From CAWDDA01 sp963813345 (GTDB lineage Bacteria > Acidobacteriota > Blastocatellia > RBC074), in assembly GCA_963813345.1 (NCBI GenBank), contig CAWEYR010000030.1, positions 124,001-188,000 on the forward strand: a stretch of 64,000 bases of DNA, read 5' to 3'. The notes beneath the pieces are model-generated. The model worked only from the letters and a program-made list of their open reading frames with translations. It did no database searches and was not told the origin of the DNA. Below are positions 11,025-20,396 of this stretch, in pieces. Position 1 is the first letter of the stretch. Each line of letters opens with the position of its first letter. A program made the position numbers and the translations under genes.

Positions 11025-11074
11025 CTTGCGGGTTACATTCGAACCGCGCAAGCTAAAGCTTGAACTCAAACCCC
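11003..11074. repeat. Palindromic repeat family B, copy 2, overlapping a gene end
   Basis: Arms GGGTTTGAGTTCAAGCTTTA and the matching complement flank a 16-nt centre. Beyond the arms are further imperfect pairs: a G-rich run at 10993-11003 and C-rich CCCCCGA units at 11070-11095, so it is nested. The TAG in the left arm is the stop codon of the serine hydrolase. Confidence 0.85.
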
Positions 11075-11285
11075 CGACCCCCGACCCCCGACCCCTTACT
11101 CTCCCCGTTGACTTTTTCCCGCCGAATCTCAATCATACTTCCGTCTCCGTCTTCCTGACGGACTCTTCCTTTTTTTATACATTGAAGAAAAGAGGCGCGA
11201 ACTAAGACGCCAACCAGGAGCTGGGATTCTTGGCGCGCTGGTACGAACCCAGTCTCCACACCCGAACTCGGAAAGGAAGATCACC

Positions 11286-14200
11286 ATGAGAGGTTCATCC
11301 AGGCATTCGTTCGGCGTAGCTCTGTTTCTCAACTGCGTACTCTGCTGCTTTTCGGCAGGCATCGCTCTTGCACAGGAAACGCGGAGCACGATTCTCGGCA
11401 CGGTCAGGGACGCCGCCGGCGCTGTAGTGGCCGGAGCTGCTGTCGAAATCAGCAACACCGAAACCAACACCACGACAAAACTCAATTCGAATGATAAGGG
11501 GTACTTCGAAGCGCCTTATCTTTTGCCGGGTGTTTATACGATCTCTGTCACAGTCAGCGGATTCAAGAAGTATGTGCAGAACGGCTATCTGCTCACCGTG
11601 AACAGCCGGCAGAGTGTGGATATAGCACTTGAAGTGGGCGGCGCCAGCGAAACGGTCACCGTATCGGCGGTTGCTCCTTTGCTGGAGACAACAACTGGGA
11701 GCGGTTCGGCCTCACTTGAACAGCGTCAGATCAGTGATCTGCCGGTGATGAGCAACAGCGCGATTCTGCTGGCGCGCAGCGTTCCAGGAATGCAGTGGAC
11801 CGCGCAGCCAAACTATCTCGGTCTTCACTCGAATGCCGGAGGGTCAGCGATCAGTGCGGCAGGTGGAGTTGGGGGCAACGAATTCTCTCTCGATGGCGTA
11901 CCAAACCTGGCAGGCGGACGCCGCACGGGATACCTGCCTTACACCGACACGGTTGCTGAGTTCAAAGTTGAGACAGCGCCGTTTGATGCGAGCAAGGGAC
12001 ACACGACGAGCGCAACGATCAGCCTGTCAACCAAGAGTGGCACCAACGATTATCACGGAGCTCTGACCTGGCAGCATTGGCAGCAGAGGTATAACGGAAC
12101 GCAGAGCACGACCAATGCCGGTTACTGGGGACGTATCCGCCAGGCTGAAGCTGCGGGAAATACTGCGCTCGCCGAGCAGCTGAAATCTGAAAGCCCTCAG
12201 CCGACCGGGCGCTCGAACAACTGGGCGACTTCCGTGGGCGGGCCTGTCCGGCTGCCCTGGCTTTACAATGGAAAGGACAAGCTCTTCTTCTTTTTCAGCT
12301 ACAACGCATTCAAGGATGTCAAGACTGAAGAGGCAACTGCGGTCAACCGGACGGTGCCCGCGGATGCGCATCGTCGCGGCGATTTCTCCGATCTTCTGAA
12401 ACTGGATCCGGTGCGCTATCAGATCTACGATCCGCGCACCGCACGTCTGGTGAATGGTGTCGTGACGCGGGATCCTTTCCCGAATAATCAGGTGCCGATT
12501 CTCAATCCGCTGTACCGGTACTACGAACCGCTCTGGCCAAAAGCAAACAATGTCCCGGGAGTCGTCTCAGCGGAAGGCGCGAACAACTATCTTGCTTCTG
12601 CGACTCCTTTCAACTGGGACTACAAAGCATTCACAAACCGGATCGACCTTCAGCTGACTCCAAAGCAGCGGATGTTCGGCAAGTGGAGCTACAGCAATTT
12701 CGCGCCGGAAGATCGCAGCGACTGGACGTACGAGACGGCGCGCGGTTTGCAAGTCGCCGGTCTTGTGCGCAAGAACATTGCGGTCATTTTTGACCATGTC
12801 TACAACCTCAACTCGACTACGATCTTCAACTGGTCAATCGCCTGGAACCGCTTCATCGAGGGCAATGCTTCGAACGAAGTCCAACAGAGCTTTCCTCCGA
12901 GCAAGGTTGGCCTACCGAGCTATCTCGATGTCAAAGCCGGACCGTATATTCATTTGCCGAATGTCGACTTTGGAGCGTACAGCGATTTCATTCGAGGTTT
13001 TCCAGGTTTCACGCGATTCAGCGTTGGCACTTTGAGAGCGGAGCTCTCGAAGTATATCGGCACGCACAGCGTACGCTTTGGTGTAGACCTGCGCGAGAAC
13101 TGGCGTGCGGGCAACGGACCAGGAAACAGCTCGGGAAATTTCGTCTTCAACAATTCGCACGTGCGGCAGGCGCAGAACACGACGAATGCTGCTGGTATCG
13201 GCCTCGAATGGGCTGCCTTCATGCTTGGCATACCGAGCGGCGGTGTCTCAATCGCCACCAATGACGACCTCTATCTGCTCAACAAATTCTATTCGGGCTA
13301 CGTGCAGGACGATTGGCGCGTGAATCGCAAGCTGACAGTCAATCTCGGTCTGCGATACGAGCTCGAAGGCGGTTTCAGTGAGCGTTTCAATCGTGGACTC
13401 ACTGGTTTTGATCTCGACGCGAAGTTGCCGATCTCTGAAGCAGCTCAGGCAGCCTACGCGAAGCTTCCCGCATCAATTCTCGCATTGCGTCCGGCGAGTG
13501 ATTTCATTGTCAAAGGCGGTACGTTGTACCTGGGCAAAGACGGAGCTCCCGACGTCGTCAACAGCTCGCAGCCCGGATGGATGCCCCGAGTTGGATTTGC
13601 GTATCAGATTGATGAGAAAACAGTCCTTCGCGGCGGCTGGGGAATGTTCTTCGATACGAATAATGTGCTCAATGACGGCTTGAACCAGACCGGGTACAAC
13701 CGGAATACGGGCACCACAGTAACAAACGACAACGGCTTGACGTTTAATGGTACAAACCTGACGAGCGCAGAGTGTCGCGCAAGTCTTGCAGCCTGCCGCA
13801 CCATATTCAATGATCCTTTCCCGGTGCGCGCAGACGGAACACGCTTCGACGTTCCGCCAGGGAACGCTCTGGGGCTGATGGCGCTGCAGGGTCGCGGGAT
13901 CACTTATCTCGATTTCGACTGGGAGCGCGCGCGGCAGCACCGTTTCCGTCTCGGGATACAGCGGCAGTTCGGTGGATCGATGGTGGTCGAAGTGGCTTAT
14001 CTCGGTTCGAAGACCGATCAGATACAGGTTGGAAAGCGTCTGGATGCATTGCCGGAGAAGTACTGGGCAAGAGGATTGTTCCGCAATAACGCGCTCGCCA
14101 ACGACCTCAACTCAAACTTTACGAATCCGTTCAACATTAACAATTTTGGATCGCTGGCGACGTCGGATCCGCTGGTGTACGCGGACATGCGGACGAACGG

Positions 14201-15122
14201 CTTCTTCACGAATGCCAATATGGCAAAGTCAAACCTGCTCAGACCTTATCCGAATATGAACGGCCTTACCAATGGCCGGGATCCGGGTGGCGAGCAGGTT
14301 TACAATCACCTTGAAGCTACGGTCACAAAGCGCTTCTCGCGCGGCTACAGTTTTCAGGTGTCTTACATCTGGGCATCGAACATCGAACGTGTTACACGCG
14401 AGAACGAGTTCGACGACTTCCTGGTATGGCGGCCCACAAACAATTCAGTGCCTCACAATCTGAATGCCAACTTCGTCTACGAGTTCCCATTCGGCAAGGG
14501 GCGAAAATGGCTCTCGGAAAACAAGTGGGCGAACGCGGTTGCAGGCGGCTGGCAGATCGCGGGAGTCTACTACAAGCAGAGCGGTCGCGCTTACGACACT
14601 GGCAACTGGTTTTTCTATGGCGGCGATATGCGAGCGATCGCGAAAGATACGAAGGACCAGACCACGGATGGCTGGTTCAACTGGCAGCTCTTCCCCGGTG
14701 CGTCGCGCGATTTCAGCGCATCGAACCGGACAGCATATGAAGCTCGCATTCGCGCCACAGTGCCCGAATCGGTATTGCAACAGATGGGTAACATCTGCGG
14801 ATCCGGCAACAATGCGGCTTGCACCTACTCGAATGTGACTCCTACAAATTTTCAACCGAACTCATTCCACCGAAGAGTCTTCCCGACGAGGCTCAACTGG
14901 CTGCGAAGCCACGGAAAGAATCAGTTCGACATCAATATTCTCCGGCGTATTGCGGTGACGGAGAGCCAGACGCTCGAGTTCAGGCTCGACCTGATCAACG
15001 CGTTCAATCACGTGTTGTGGGATGTGCCGAGCACTGACATCAACAATTCAAACTTCGGCCGGGTGACGACTCAGTGGAACACGCCGCGCTGGATCCAATT
15101 CCAGTTGAGATACACGTTTTGA
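11286..15122 (+). CDS. TonB-dependent receptor with carboxypeptidase-regulatory-like domain, full length
   Basis: A 1278-residue, uninterrupted protein. The ATG is preceded by GGAAAGGAAG and begins a signal peptide ending near GIALAQ. Residues about 30-120 are a CarboxypepD_reg beta-sandwich (STILGTVRDAAGAVVAG to VDIALEVGG). A plug-like domain follows (VTVSAVAPLLETTTG, LPVMSNSAILLARSVPG, NEFSLDGVPNLAGG), then a long barrel with many Tyr/Trp/Asn-rich strands and a C-terminal aromatic QFQLRYTF, as expected for insertion by the BAM complex. This is the enlarged acidobacterial type, nearly twice the size of classical siderophore receptors. The ligand cannot be told from the sequence. It is followed by a family A palindrome and the dioxygenase gene. 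Confidence 0.9.
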   Translation: MRGSSRHSFGVALFLNCVLCCFSAGIALAQETRSTILGTVRDAAGAVVAGAAVEISNTETNTTTKLNSNDKGYFEAPYLLPGVYTISVTVSGFKKYVQNGYLLTVNSRQSVDIALEVGGASETVTVSAVAPLLETTTGSGSASLEQRQISDLPVMSNSAILLARSVPGMQWTAQPNYLGLHSNAGGSAISAAGGVGGNEFSLDGVPNLAGGRRTGYLPYTDTVAEFKVETAPFDASKGHTTSATISLSTKSGTNDYHGALTWQHWQQRYNGTQSTTNAGYWGRIRQAEAAGNTALAEQLKSESPQPTGRSNNWATSVGGPVRLPWLYNGKDKLFFFFSYNAFKDVKTEEATAVNRTVPADAHRRGDFSDLLKLDPVRYQIYDPRTARLVNGVVTRDPFPNNQVPILNPLYRYYEPLWPKANNVPGVVSAEGANNYLASATPFNWDYKAFTNRIDLQLTPKQRMFGKWSYSNFAPEDRSDWTYETARGLQVAGLVRKNIAVIFDHVYNLNSTTIFNWSIAWNRFIEGNASNEVQQSFPPSKVGLPSYLDVKAGPYIHLPNVDFGAYSDFIRGFPGFTRFSVGTLRAELSKYIGTHSVRFGVDLRENWRAGNGPGNSSGNFVFNNSHVRQAQNTTNAAGIGLEWAAFMLGIPSGGVSIATNDDLYLLNKFYSGYVQDDWRVNRKLTVNLGLRYELEGGFSERFNRGLTGFDLDAKLPISEAAQAAYAKLPASILALRPASDFIVKGGTLYLGKDGAPDVVNSSQPGWMPRVGFAYQIDEKTVLRGGWGMFFDTNNVLNDGLNQTGYNRNTGTTVTNDNGLTFNGTNLTSAECRASLAACRTIFNDPFPVRADGTRFDVPPGNALGLMALQGRGITYLDFDWERARQHRFRLGIQRQFGGSMVVEVAYLGSKTDQIQVGKRLDALPEKYWARGLFRNNALANDLNSNFTNPFNINNFGSLATSDPLVYADMRTNGFFTNANMAKSNLLRPYPNMNGLTNGRDPGGEQVYNHLEATVTKRFSRGYSFQVSYIWASNIERVTRENEFDDFLVWRPTNNSVPHNLNANFVYEFPFGKGRKWLSENKWANAVAGGWQIAGVYYKQSGRAYDTGNWFFYGGDMRAIAKDTKDQTTDGWFNWQLFPGASRDFSASNRTAYEARIRATVPESVLQQMGNICGSGNNAACTYSNVTPTNFQPNSFHRRVFPTRLNWLRSHGKNQFDINILRRIAVTESQTLEFRLDLINAFNHVLWDVPSTDINNSNFGRVTTQWNTPRWIQFQLRYTF

Positions 15123-15138
15123 GGAATTGAATTTAAGT

Positions 15139-15226
15139 AGGTACGTTGTACCGCCTTTAGGCGGAATCTTCAGACGTGCGAAGGTCACCCCGGAAGATTC
15201 CGCCTAAAGGCGGTACAACGTACCTC
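15139..15226. repeat. Palindromic repeat family A, copy 3
   Basis: Long, almost perfect arms: GGTACGTTGTACCGCCTTTA followed by GGCGGAATCTTC, and the full complement. The centre is about 22 nt. It ends 4 nt before the GTG that opens the dioxygenase frame and begins 16 nt after the TonB receptor stop. Confidence 0.9.
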
Positions 15227-15230
15227 TTCA

Positions 15231-16055
15231 GTGTCGTACTATGTGAAACGTATGGCGACTGGAATCCCGCGTTTCACTACCTCTCATCAACAAGCTTACG
15301 AGCGAGACGGCTACGTTCTCGTTCCCTCCTTCTTCACTCACGAAGAGACATCTCGTTTGTACGGCATAGCCAAAGACGACGAAGTGCTCCGCACGAAGAT
15401 CGTTGATCGAGGTGATAAAGACGGATATCGAACGCGTCTGACACTCTGGTATTCACTTGACGACGACATCTATGGCATCTGGGCGCGCTGCGCTCGCATT
15501 GTTGATGCAGTTGAGCTGTTGCTCGGTGGGACAGCCGCGCACCATCACACAAAGTTGAATCAAAAGGAGCCGGGAACCGGCGGCGCGTGGGAGTGGCATC
15601 AGGATTATGGATACTGGTATCACGACGGCTTTCTCTTTCCCGATATGCTCAGCGTGCTGACGGCGCTGACCGTATCGACTCGAGAGAATGGTTGCATCCA
15701 GGTCATCAGAGGCTCGCACAAACTGGGCCGAATAGAGCATGGTTTCGCCGGCGAACAGGTGGGCGCTCAGAGCGAGAGACTGGACGAGATCTTGAAGCGG
15801 CTCGACAAAGAGTACATCGAGATGCAGCCCGGCGACGTGCTCTTCATTCACTGCAATCTGCTTCACCGCTCAGATCGAAACGAAACTAGTGATACGCGTT
15901 GGTCGCTGATCTCGGCGTACAATCTGGCTACCAACATACCTTATGTGGACGTGCGCGAGTCTTCCTACACCCCGATTGTCAAAGTTCCCGACGATATGAT
16001 TCTTGAATCACGGTTTGGCGGGAAGGCAGAGCAGGCAGATTTTCTCGACAAGTGA
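15231..16055 (+). CDS. Phytanoyl-CoA dioxygenase-family Fe(II)/2-oxoglutarate oxygenase
   Basis: 274 residues from GTG 15231; an in-frame ATG at 15252 is an equally good start, and neither has a strong Shine-Dalgarno. The PhyH fold is seen in YERDGYVLVPSFFTHEE, the iron motif WEWHQDYGYW (His-x-Asp), ENGCIQVIRGSHK, and the distal His in FIHCNLLHRSDRN followed by RWSLISAYN, where Arg would bind 2-oxoglutarate. Family members hydroxylate small molecules; the substrate is unknown. Its stop overlaps the GTG start of the MFS transporter by 4 nt, so the two are translationally coupled, which hints that the transporter moves the substrate or product. Confidence 0.85.
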   Translation: MSYYVKRMATGIPRFTTSHQQAYERDGYVLVPSFFTHEETSRLYGIAKDDEVLRTKIVDRGDKDGYRTRLTLWYSLDDDIYGIWARCARIVDAVELLLGGTAAHHHTKLNQKEPGTGGAWEWHQDYGYWYHDGFLFPDMLSVLTALTVSTRENGCIQVIRGSHKLGRIEHGFAGEQVGAQSERLDEILKRLDKEYIEMQPGDVLFIHCNLLHRSDRNETSDTRWSLISAYNLATNIPYVDVRESSYTPIVKVPDDMILESRFGGKAEQADFLDK

Positions 16056-17253
16056 AGCCGCACTCGAAATCCGTCTCGAATTCACTGCGCGAATACTTTG
16101 GTTGGAACCGCAACATCGCAGTCCTGGCACTGAGCATTTTCGGGCTGGGACTGGGTGAGGAACTGTGGCAGAGCTATCTGCCGAAATACCTGATGGCACT
16201 TGGTGCGGGCGGCGTTGTCATCGGAATGTTCTCTTCGTTGAAAGACCTGCTTGATGGCCTTTATCAATACCCCGGCGGATGGATAGGTGATCGCTACGGG
16301 CGCAAACGAGCGTTGATGCTCTTTACCGTCGTGGCCATGAGCGGGTATCTGGTCTACGCGGTAGCCTGGCATTGGGGCGCACTCTTTCTCGGCCTCACGC
16401 TCGTTATGGCGTGGAAATCGGGAGCTTTCCCGGTCAGCTTTGCAGTCATCGGCGATGCGCTGCCATCAGAGCAGCGAGTGGTTGCCTTCAGTGTGCAATC
16501 AATTCTTGTGCGTGTTCCGCGCGTAATCGGTGCGCCACTTGGCGGGCTGCTGATTGCATCTTTGGCGTGGTGTCAGGCGTGCGCACGGCAGCGTGCATCA
16601 CCCTGCTGTTTGCTATCGCGGTCCTTGTGACACAGGCAGCTGTTTATCGCGAACCCGCTGCTATTGCCGGTAGCTATGAGAGTGTTCCGATCAAACAAAT
16701 CTATGCGCAGATGCGATCGGAGCTGAAGCGGCTGCTTGCGGCAGAATGCATCGTGCGCTTCGGCGAAGGCATTGCGGCAGCGTTCATCGTTCTCCACGTC
16801 ACAGTCGTTCTGGGACATTCGGCATCAATATACGGATTGCTTTACGGACTGTCCCAGACGGTCTCGTTGATAATGTATTTGCCGTCGGGCAAGTTGATGC
16901 GGCTGACTGGCCGCCGTTCGCTGATCGCGCTGACATTCGTGTTCTTTGCACTCTTTCCGCTCGCGGTGACGTGGTCGATCAACTTTGCCATGCTGATCAC
17001 TGCATTCGTCATCGGAGGCCTGAAGGAGATCGGAGAGCCGGCGCGCAAGGCTTTCATCGTTGATCTGGCTGAACCGGCGCATCGGGCGCGCGTGGTAGGC
17101 GTCTACTACACAGTCCGAAACCTGCTGGTCGTTCCGGCAGGCGTCGTTGGGGGGCTCCTGTGGACAAGATCATCTGAACTGCCACTGATCGTCGCCGGCG
17201 TAGTCAGCCTTGTCGGTGTCGCAATCTTCTTGGTAACCTCACGGAAATGGTAA
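16052..17253 (+). CDS. MFS transporter, one internal frameshift
   Basis: About 400 residues. The GTG start overlaps the previous stop. The frame from 16052 runs to about 16560 (through PLGGLLIAS), then a one-base change moves to the frame ending at 17253. MFS hallmarks are the loop GGWIGDRYGRKRALML between helices 2 and 3 and about 12 hydrophobic helices. A second motif GKLMRLTGRRSLIAL in the C-terminal half matches the pseudo-symmetric loop 8-9. Full length is normal for the family. The substrate is unknown. The TGG-TAA end overlaps the ATG of the next frame, making a three-gene run. Confidence 0.8.
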
Positions 17254-18191
17254 GGAGTTTCACCGCAGAGAACGCAGAGAGCGCAGAGAAGACGCAGAGG
17301 TCAAGACACACGATGGTATTGTTTGTTTTCTTTACGTTCTTTCTGTGTTTTCTCTGCGTCTTCTCTGTGCTCTCTGCGTTCTCTGCGGTGAATTTGGAGG
17401 TCAGCTGGGAGCCTGCTCGCGTGGTCAATGGTGCGCCGTGTCTCTTTCGCGTGAAGTCGACGAAGCCATTGAAGTCATTGAGCGGGCAGTGGCAGGATCG
17501 GCAGGTTTTCTTCAACTTCGACGCAGTCAGCAGTGAATGGATCGGTTTCGCCGGAGTCGCTCAGGAAACGGGTGCCGGGTCTTATCCTCTCACACTTAGT
17601 TTTGACGAAGCTGACGGTGGGCGCTCATCATCCAGACACCTTGTCCCGATCGAACTCCACAACTATCCGAGCGCTACATTGAGCGTACCAAGAAAGTTTC
17701 TCGACCCCGATGCCGAGACACTGAAACGCATTCAGAACGAACAGGAGATAAAGCGGGAAGCGTTTCGCAAGACCAGCAAAGATCGTCTGTGGCAGGGCAG
17801 GTTCGTGTCGCCCCTGGACAGCGTGACTACCGCAATCTTTGGCTCGCAGCGGACGTTTAACGGGAAACTTCAAAGTGTGCATCAAGGTCTGGATTTTCGG
17901 GCCTCGATTGGCACGCCGGTGCGTGCGATGAATTCGGGCGAAGTGATCCTGGCGCACGAGATGTTCTACGAAGGCGGTTTTCTCGTTCTTGATCACGGTC
18001 AGGGGTTGCTGACCACATATATGCATCTTTCGCAGATCAGGTACAAAGTCGGTGACCGCGTCACCAAATCGCAGATCGTTGCTCTGAGCGGCGGAACAGG
18101 AAGAGCGACCGGGCCACATCTGCACGTTGGCGTTCGCTGGCAGAGCGTGTATCTTGATCCGGCATCGCTGCTGAAACTGCAGTTGCCGTGA
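17247..18191 (+). CDS. Secreted M23 metallopeptidase whose signal peptide is encoded by a palindromic repeat
   Basis: 314 residues from ATG 17247; an alternative ATG at 17313 has GAGG 12 nt upstream and gives a cleaner signal. The first residues, FTAENAESAEKTQR, and the hydrophobic run from MVLFVFFTFFLCFLCVFS to AFSA are both translated from the two arms of an inverted repeat (17259-17392). The run ends at a plausible signal-peptidase site just where the repeat ends. The mature part has a beta-rich domain and an LytM/M23 domain with HQGLDF (His-x3-Asp zinc ligands) and PHLHVGV (His-x-His). Such enzymes cut peptidoglycan cross-bridges in the periplasm. Length and catalytic residues look functional. 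Confidence 0.85.
   Translation: MVRSFTAENAESAEKTQRSRHTMVLFVFFTFFLCFLCVFSVLSAFSAVNLEVSWEPARVVNGAPCLFRVKSTKPLKSLSGQWQDRQVFFNFDAVSSEWIGFAGVAQETGAGSYPLTLSFDEADGGRSSSRHLVPIELHNYPSATLSVPRKFLDPDAETLKRIQNEQEIKREAFRKTSKDRLWQGRFVSPLDSVTTAIFGSQRTFNGKLQSVHQGLDFRASIGTPVRAMNSGEVILAHEMFYEGGFLVLDHGQGLLTTYMHLSQIRYKVGDRVTKSQIVALSGGTGRATGPHLHVGVRWQSVYLDPASLLKLQLP
17259..17392. repeat. Large inverted repeat of the FTAENAESAEK type
   Basis: The arms are about 42 nt each, starting TTCACCGCAGAGAACGCAGA and ending with the complement, around a centre of about 50 nt. The element starts 5 nt after the MFS stop codon. The type is common between genes in several phyla (recalled knowledge). Here it lies inside the open frame of the M23 peptidase. 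Confidence 0.9.
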
Positions 18192-18229
18192 CCTGCTTGA
18201 ACAAGGTTCTCAAAAGGAGGGCTACTTTA

Positions 18230-19784
18230 ATGCCACACCGTCCGGTTCGATTATTCGCGTTGCTCCTTTGTTGTTTGTTTCTGGTGCGAACAGGCCTTGC
18301 GCAGAATGGCGCTGCTACTCCCGCTCCGACGAGTCTCAATGGGCTCGACGGATTTATCGAAGAGATTATGAAGGAGTGGAAGGTTCCGGGTCTTGCTGTT
18401 GCTGTCGTCAAGGATGGCAAGATTGTGCATGCAAAAGGATATGGTTTACGCGATGTGAGTAAAGGATTGAAGGTAACGCCGGACACGCACTTCGCTATCG
18501 GTTCGTGTTCAAAGGCGTTCACCGCGACCGCGCTCGCACTGCTCGTCGAGGAAGGTAAGCTCGAGTGGGACAAGCCGGTGATCGATTACCTTCCCGATTT
18601 CAGACTATATGACGACTACGCGACGACACACCTCCGCGTGCGCGATCTGGTGACGCATCAATCGGGGCTGCCAAGGCATGACATGGTCTGGTACGGTTCA
18701 CCGCTTTCGCGCAAGGAAATCTTCGCGCGGCTTCGTTACCTGGAACCGAGCAGGCCATTGCACGCGAGATTCCAGTACAACAACCTCATGTTCATGACTG
18801 CCGGAGTTCTGATCGAACGCGTCAGCGGCAGCACATGGGAAGAGTTCACACGCCGGCGCATTCTCGAGCCGCTCGACATGAAAACGAGCAATTTCTCAGT
18901 TACCGATTCGCAGAAGTTGCCGGACTTTTCGCTGCCTTATCAGGAGCGGAAAGGCGAAGTCCAACTGATTCCGTTCCGGAATATTGATGCTATCGGACCC
19001 GCGGGCTCAATCAATTCGAGCGTCAACGAGATGGCGCAGTGGCTGTTGCTGCAGCTGGGTAAAGGCAACGTTGCCGGCAAAATCGTGATCTCCGAAAAGA
19101 GTCTCGCAGAGGTGCATACGCCACAGATAGTAGCCGGGGGTGACCTGAAGTACGACGAATCATTCTATTCGAGCTACGCTATGGGTTGGGGCGTGACTTC
19201 ATATCGCGGGCATCCGGTCCTGTCGCACGGGGGCGGCATTGACGGATTCACTTCATCGGTTCGGTTTCTGCCGAAGGATCAGTTGGCAGTGGTTGTTTTG
19301 ACCAATTCGTCCTCGCCTGCGAGCGGACTAATTGGGTCAAACGTCGTGGACCGCATGCTCGGTTTGAGTGAGGCGCCCTGGGCGCAGCGTGCCAAAGAAG
19401 ACGCAGTGAAAGGCAGAGAAGCGCAGGCCAAAGCGAGGGCCGAGGACGAAGCGAAGCGAAAAAAGGACGCGCCGCCCACGCATGCGCTCAAGGACTATGC
19501 CGGGCAATATCAACATCCTGCTTACCAGACGTTGACGATTACGCAGGAAGGCGATCAGTTGAAGTTCGATCTGCACAATCTGACGGGTGCATTGAAGCAT
19601 TATCACTATGACATCTTCCAGGGGGTCGAAGGAGCACCAGGGGCTTGACGGAACAAAGGTGACTTTTCTGATCAACAAGGCTGGCGAGATCGACCGTGTG
19701 AGCATCCCGCTCGAGTCGAGCGTCAAAGAGATCATCTTCACTCGCAAGCCAGCAAAGCCGGAGCCAGTCGCGGCAAAGGACTGA
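18230..19784 (+). CDS. Serine hydrolase, class C beta-lactamase-like (PF00144), one frameshift near the C-terminus
   Basis: About 518 residues. The ATG at 18230 is preceded by AAGGAGG and starts signal peptide MPHRPVRLFALLLCCLFLV. The frame is open to 19648, then a one-base change in the GGGGG run near 19623 restores EHQGLDGTKVTFLINK and the end PAKPEPVAAKD at 19784. Ser-x-x-Lys is in GSCSKAFTATALALL, Tyr-x-Asn in QYNNLMFMTAG, and HGGGIDGFTSS is the KTG equivalent. A DUF3471-like tail follows. It is a close paralogue of the gene at 9175. The last 40 codons recur in a broken copy at 38790, and both are followed by the same family D hairpin. Confidence 0.85.
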
Positions 19785-19821
19785 AGTCTGGCGCGTGTCG
19801 AATCGCGGGAAGGTCGCGCCT

Positions 19822-19914
19822 ATTTGGAGTGCGGGGACTTGTCACCGCTTTAGTCTCGTGCCGCGAATAGTTCGGCACGAGACCAAAGCGGTGACAAGTC
19901 CCCGCACTCCAAAT
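19822..19914. repeat. Palindromic repeat family D, copy 1
   Basis: 93 nt with arms ATTTGGAGTGCGGGGACTTG extending through CACCGCTTTAGTCTCGTGCCG and the full complement around a 9-nt centre. A near-identical 93-nt copy lies at 38939. It starts 37 nt after the serine hydrolase stop, so it could also serve as a transcription terminator hairpin, although no T-run follows. Confidence 0.9.
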
Positions 19915-19958
19915 TACGCTGCTTCGCAGCGACAAGTCCCTGCTTTCGAACTTCTTGC

Positions 19959-20090
19959 TCAATTCCCATCAGATGTACGTTCCAGCACCGGCTTATCAAA
20001 CTCTTTCAGCATCTTCCAAGCCAGGACAATGCTGCCGTCAGAATCTATCCTTATAGTCTGAAAACAGATCAGAATGTCCCTTTCTACCTT
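19959..20090 (-). other. Possible C-terminal fragment of an unrecognised gene
   Basis: On the minus strand about 40 codons read IRIDSDGSIVLAWKMLKEF and then DKPVLERTSDGN with a stop at 19959-19961. The text looks like real protein, but no start is present and a family C repeat replaces what would be upstream. It may be a decayed gene end. Nothing else in 19915-20096 is recognisable. Confidence 0.25.
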
Positions 20091-20096
20091 GGGCCG

Positions 20097-20177
20097 TGTC
20101 AGTAGCCCGACCGTGAGAGAGGGCTCGCACCGTCCTTACGTGACGAAGCCCTCCCTCAAGGTCGGGCTACTGAGACA
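20097..20177. repeat. Palindromic repeat family C, copy 1
   Basis: Arms TGTCAGTAGCCCGACCGTGA and complement with a centre of about 25 nt. Other copies are at 22421 (full) and 31953 (one arm only). Confidence 0.9.
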
Positions 20178-20229
20178 TATCCGCGGTACGGAGGCCTGGT
20201 TGGTGCTGCGAAGCAGCGCAAGACTCTTT

Positions 20230-20335
20230 AGCCCAGGGCGTAAGCCCTGGGCGGCAGAAACGCGTGATATCTGCCGCCCGTTCCGGGCTCGGATTCTAAG
20301 CGCCAGGCTTCTCTGGCGCTCCCGGGCGCGTCGTA
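20230..20335. repeat. Cluster of short GC-rich hairpins upstream of the porin
   Basis: AGCCCAGGGCGTAAGCCCTG forms one hairpin. GCGGCAGAAACGCGTGATAT pairs loosely with the following CTGCCGCCC. GCGCCAGGCTTCTCTGGCGC forms another and resembles family E (27358, 53717). No gene is visible in this stretch. Confidence 0.6.
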
Positions 20336-20396
20336 GAACTTGTGAGAGTGAAGGGTTGAGTCATTTTGAACATTGAACTGGAATGGAGATCAGGTA

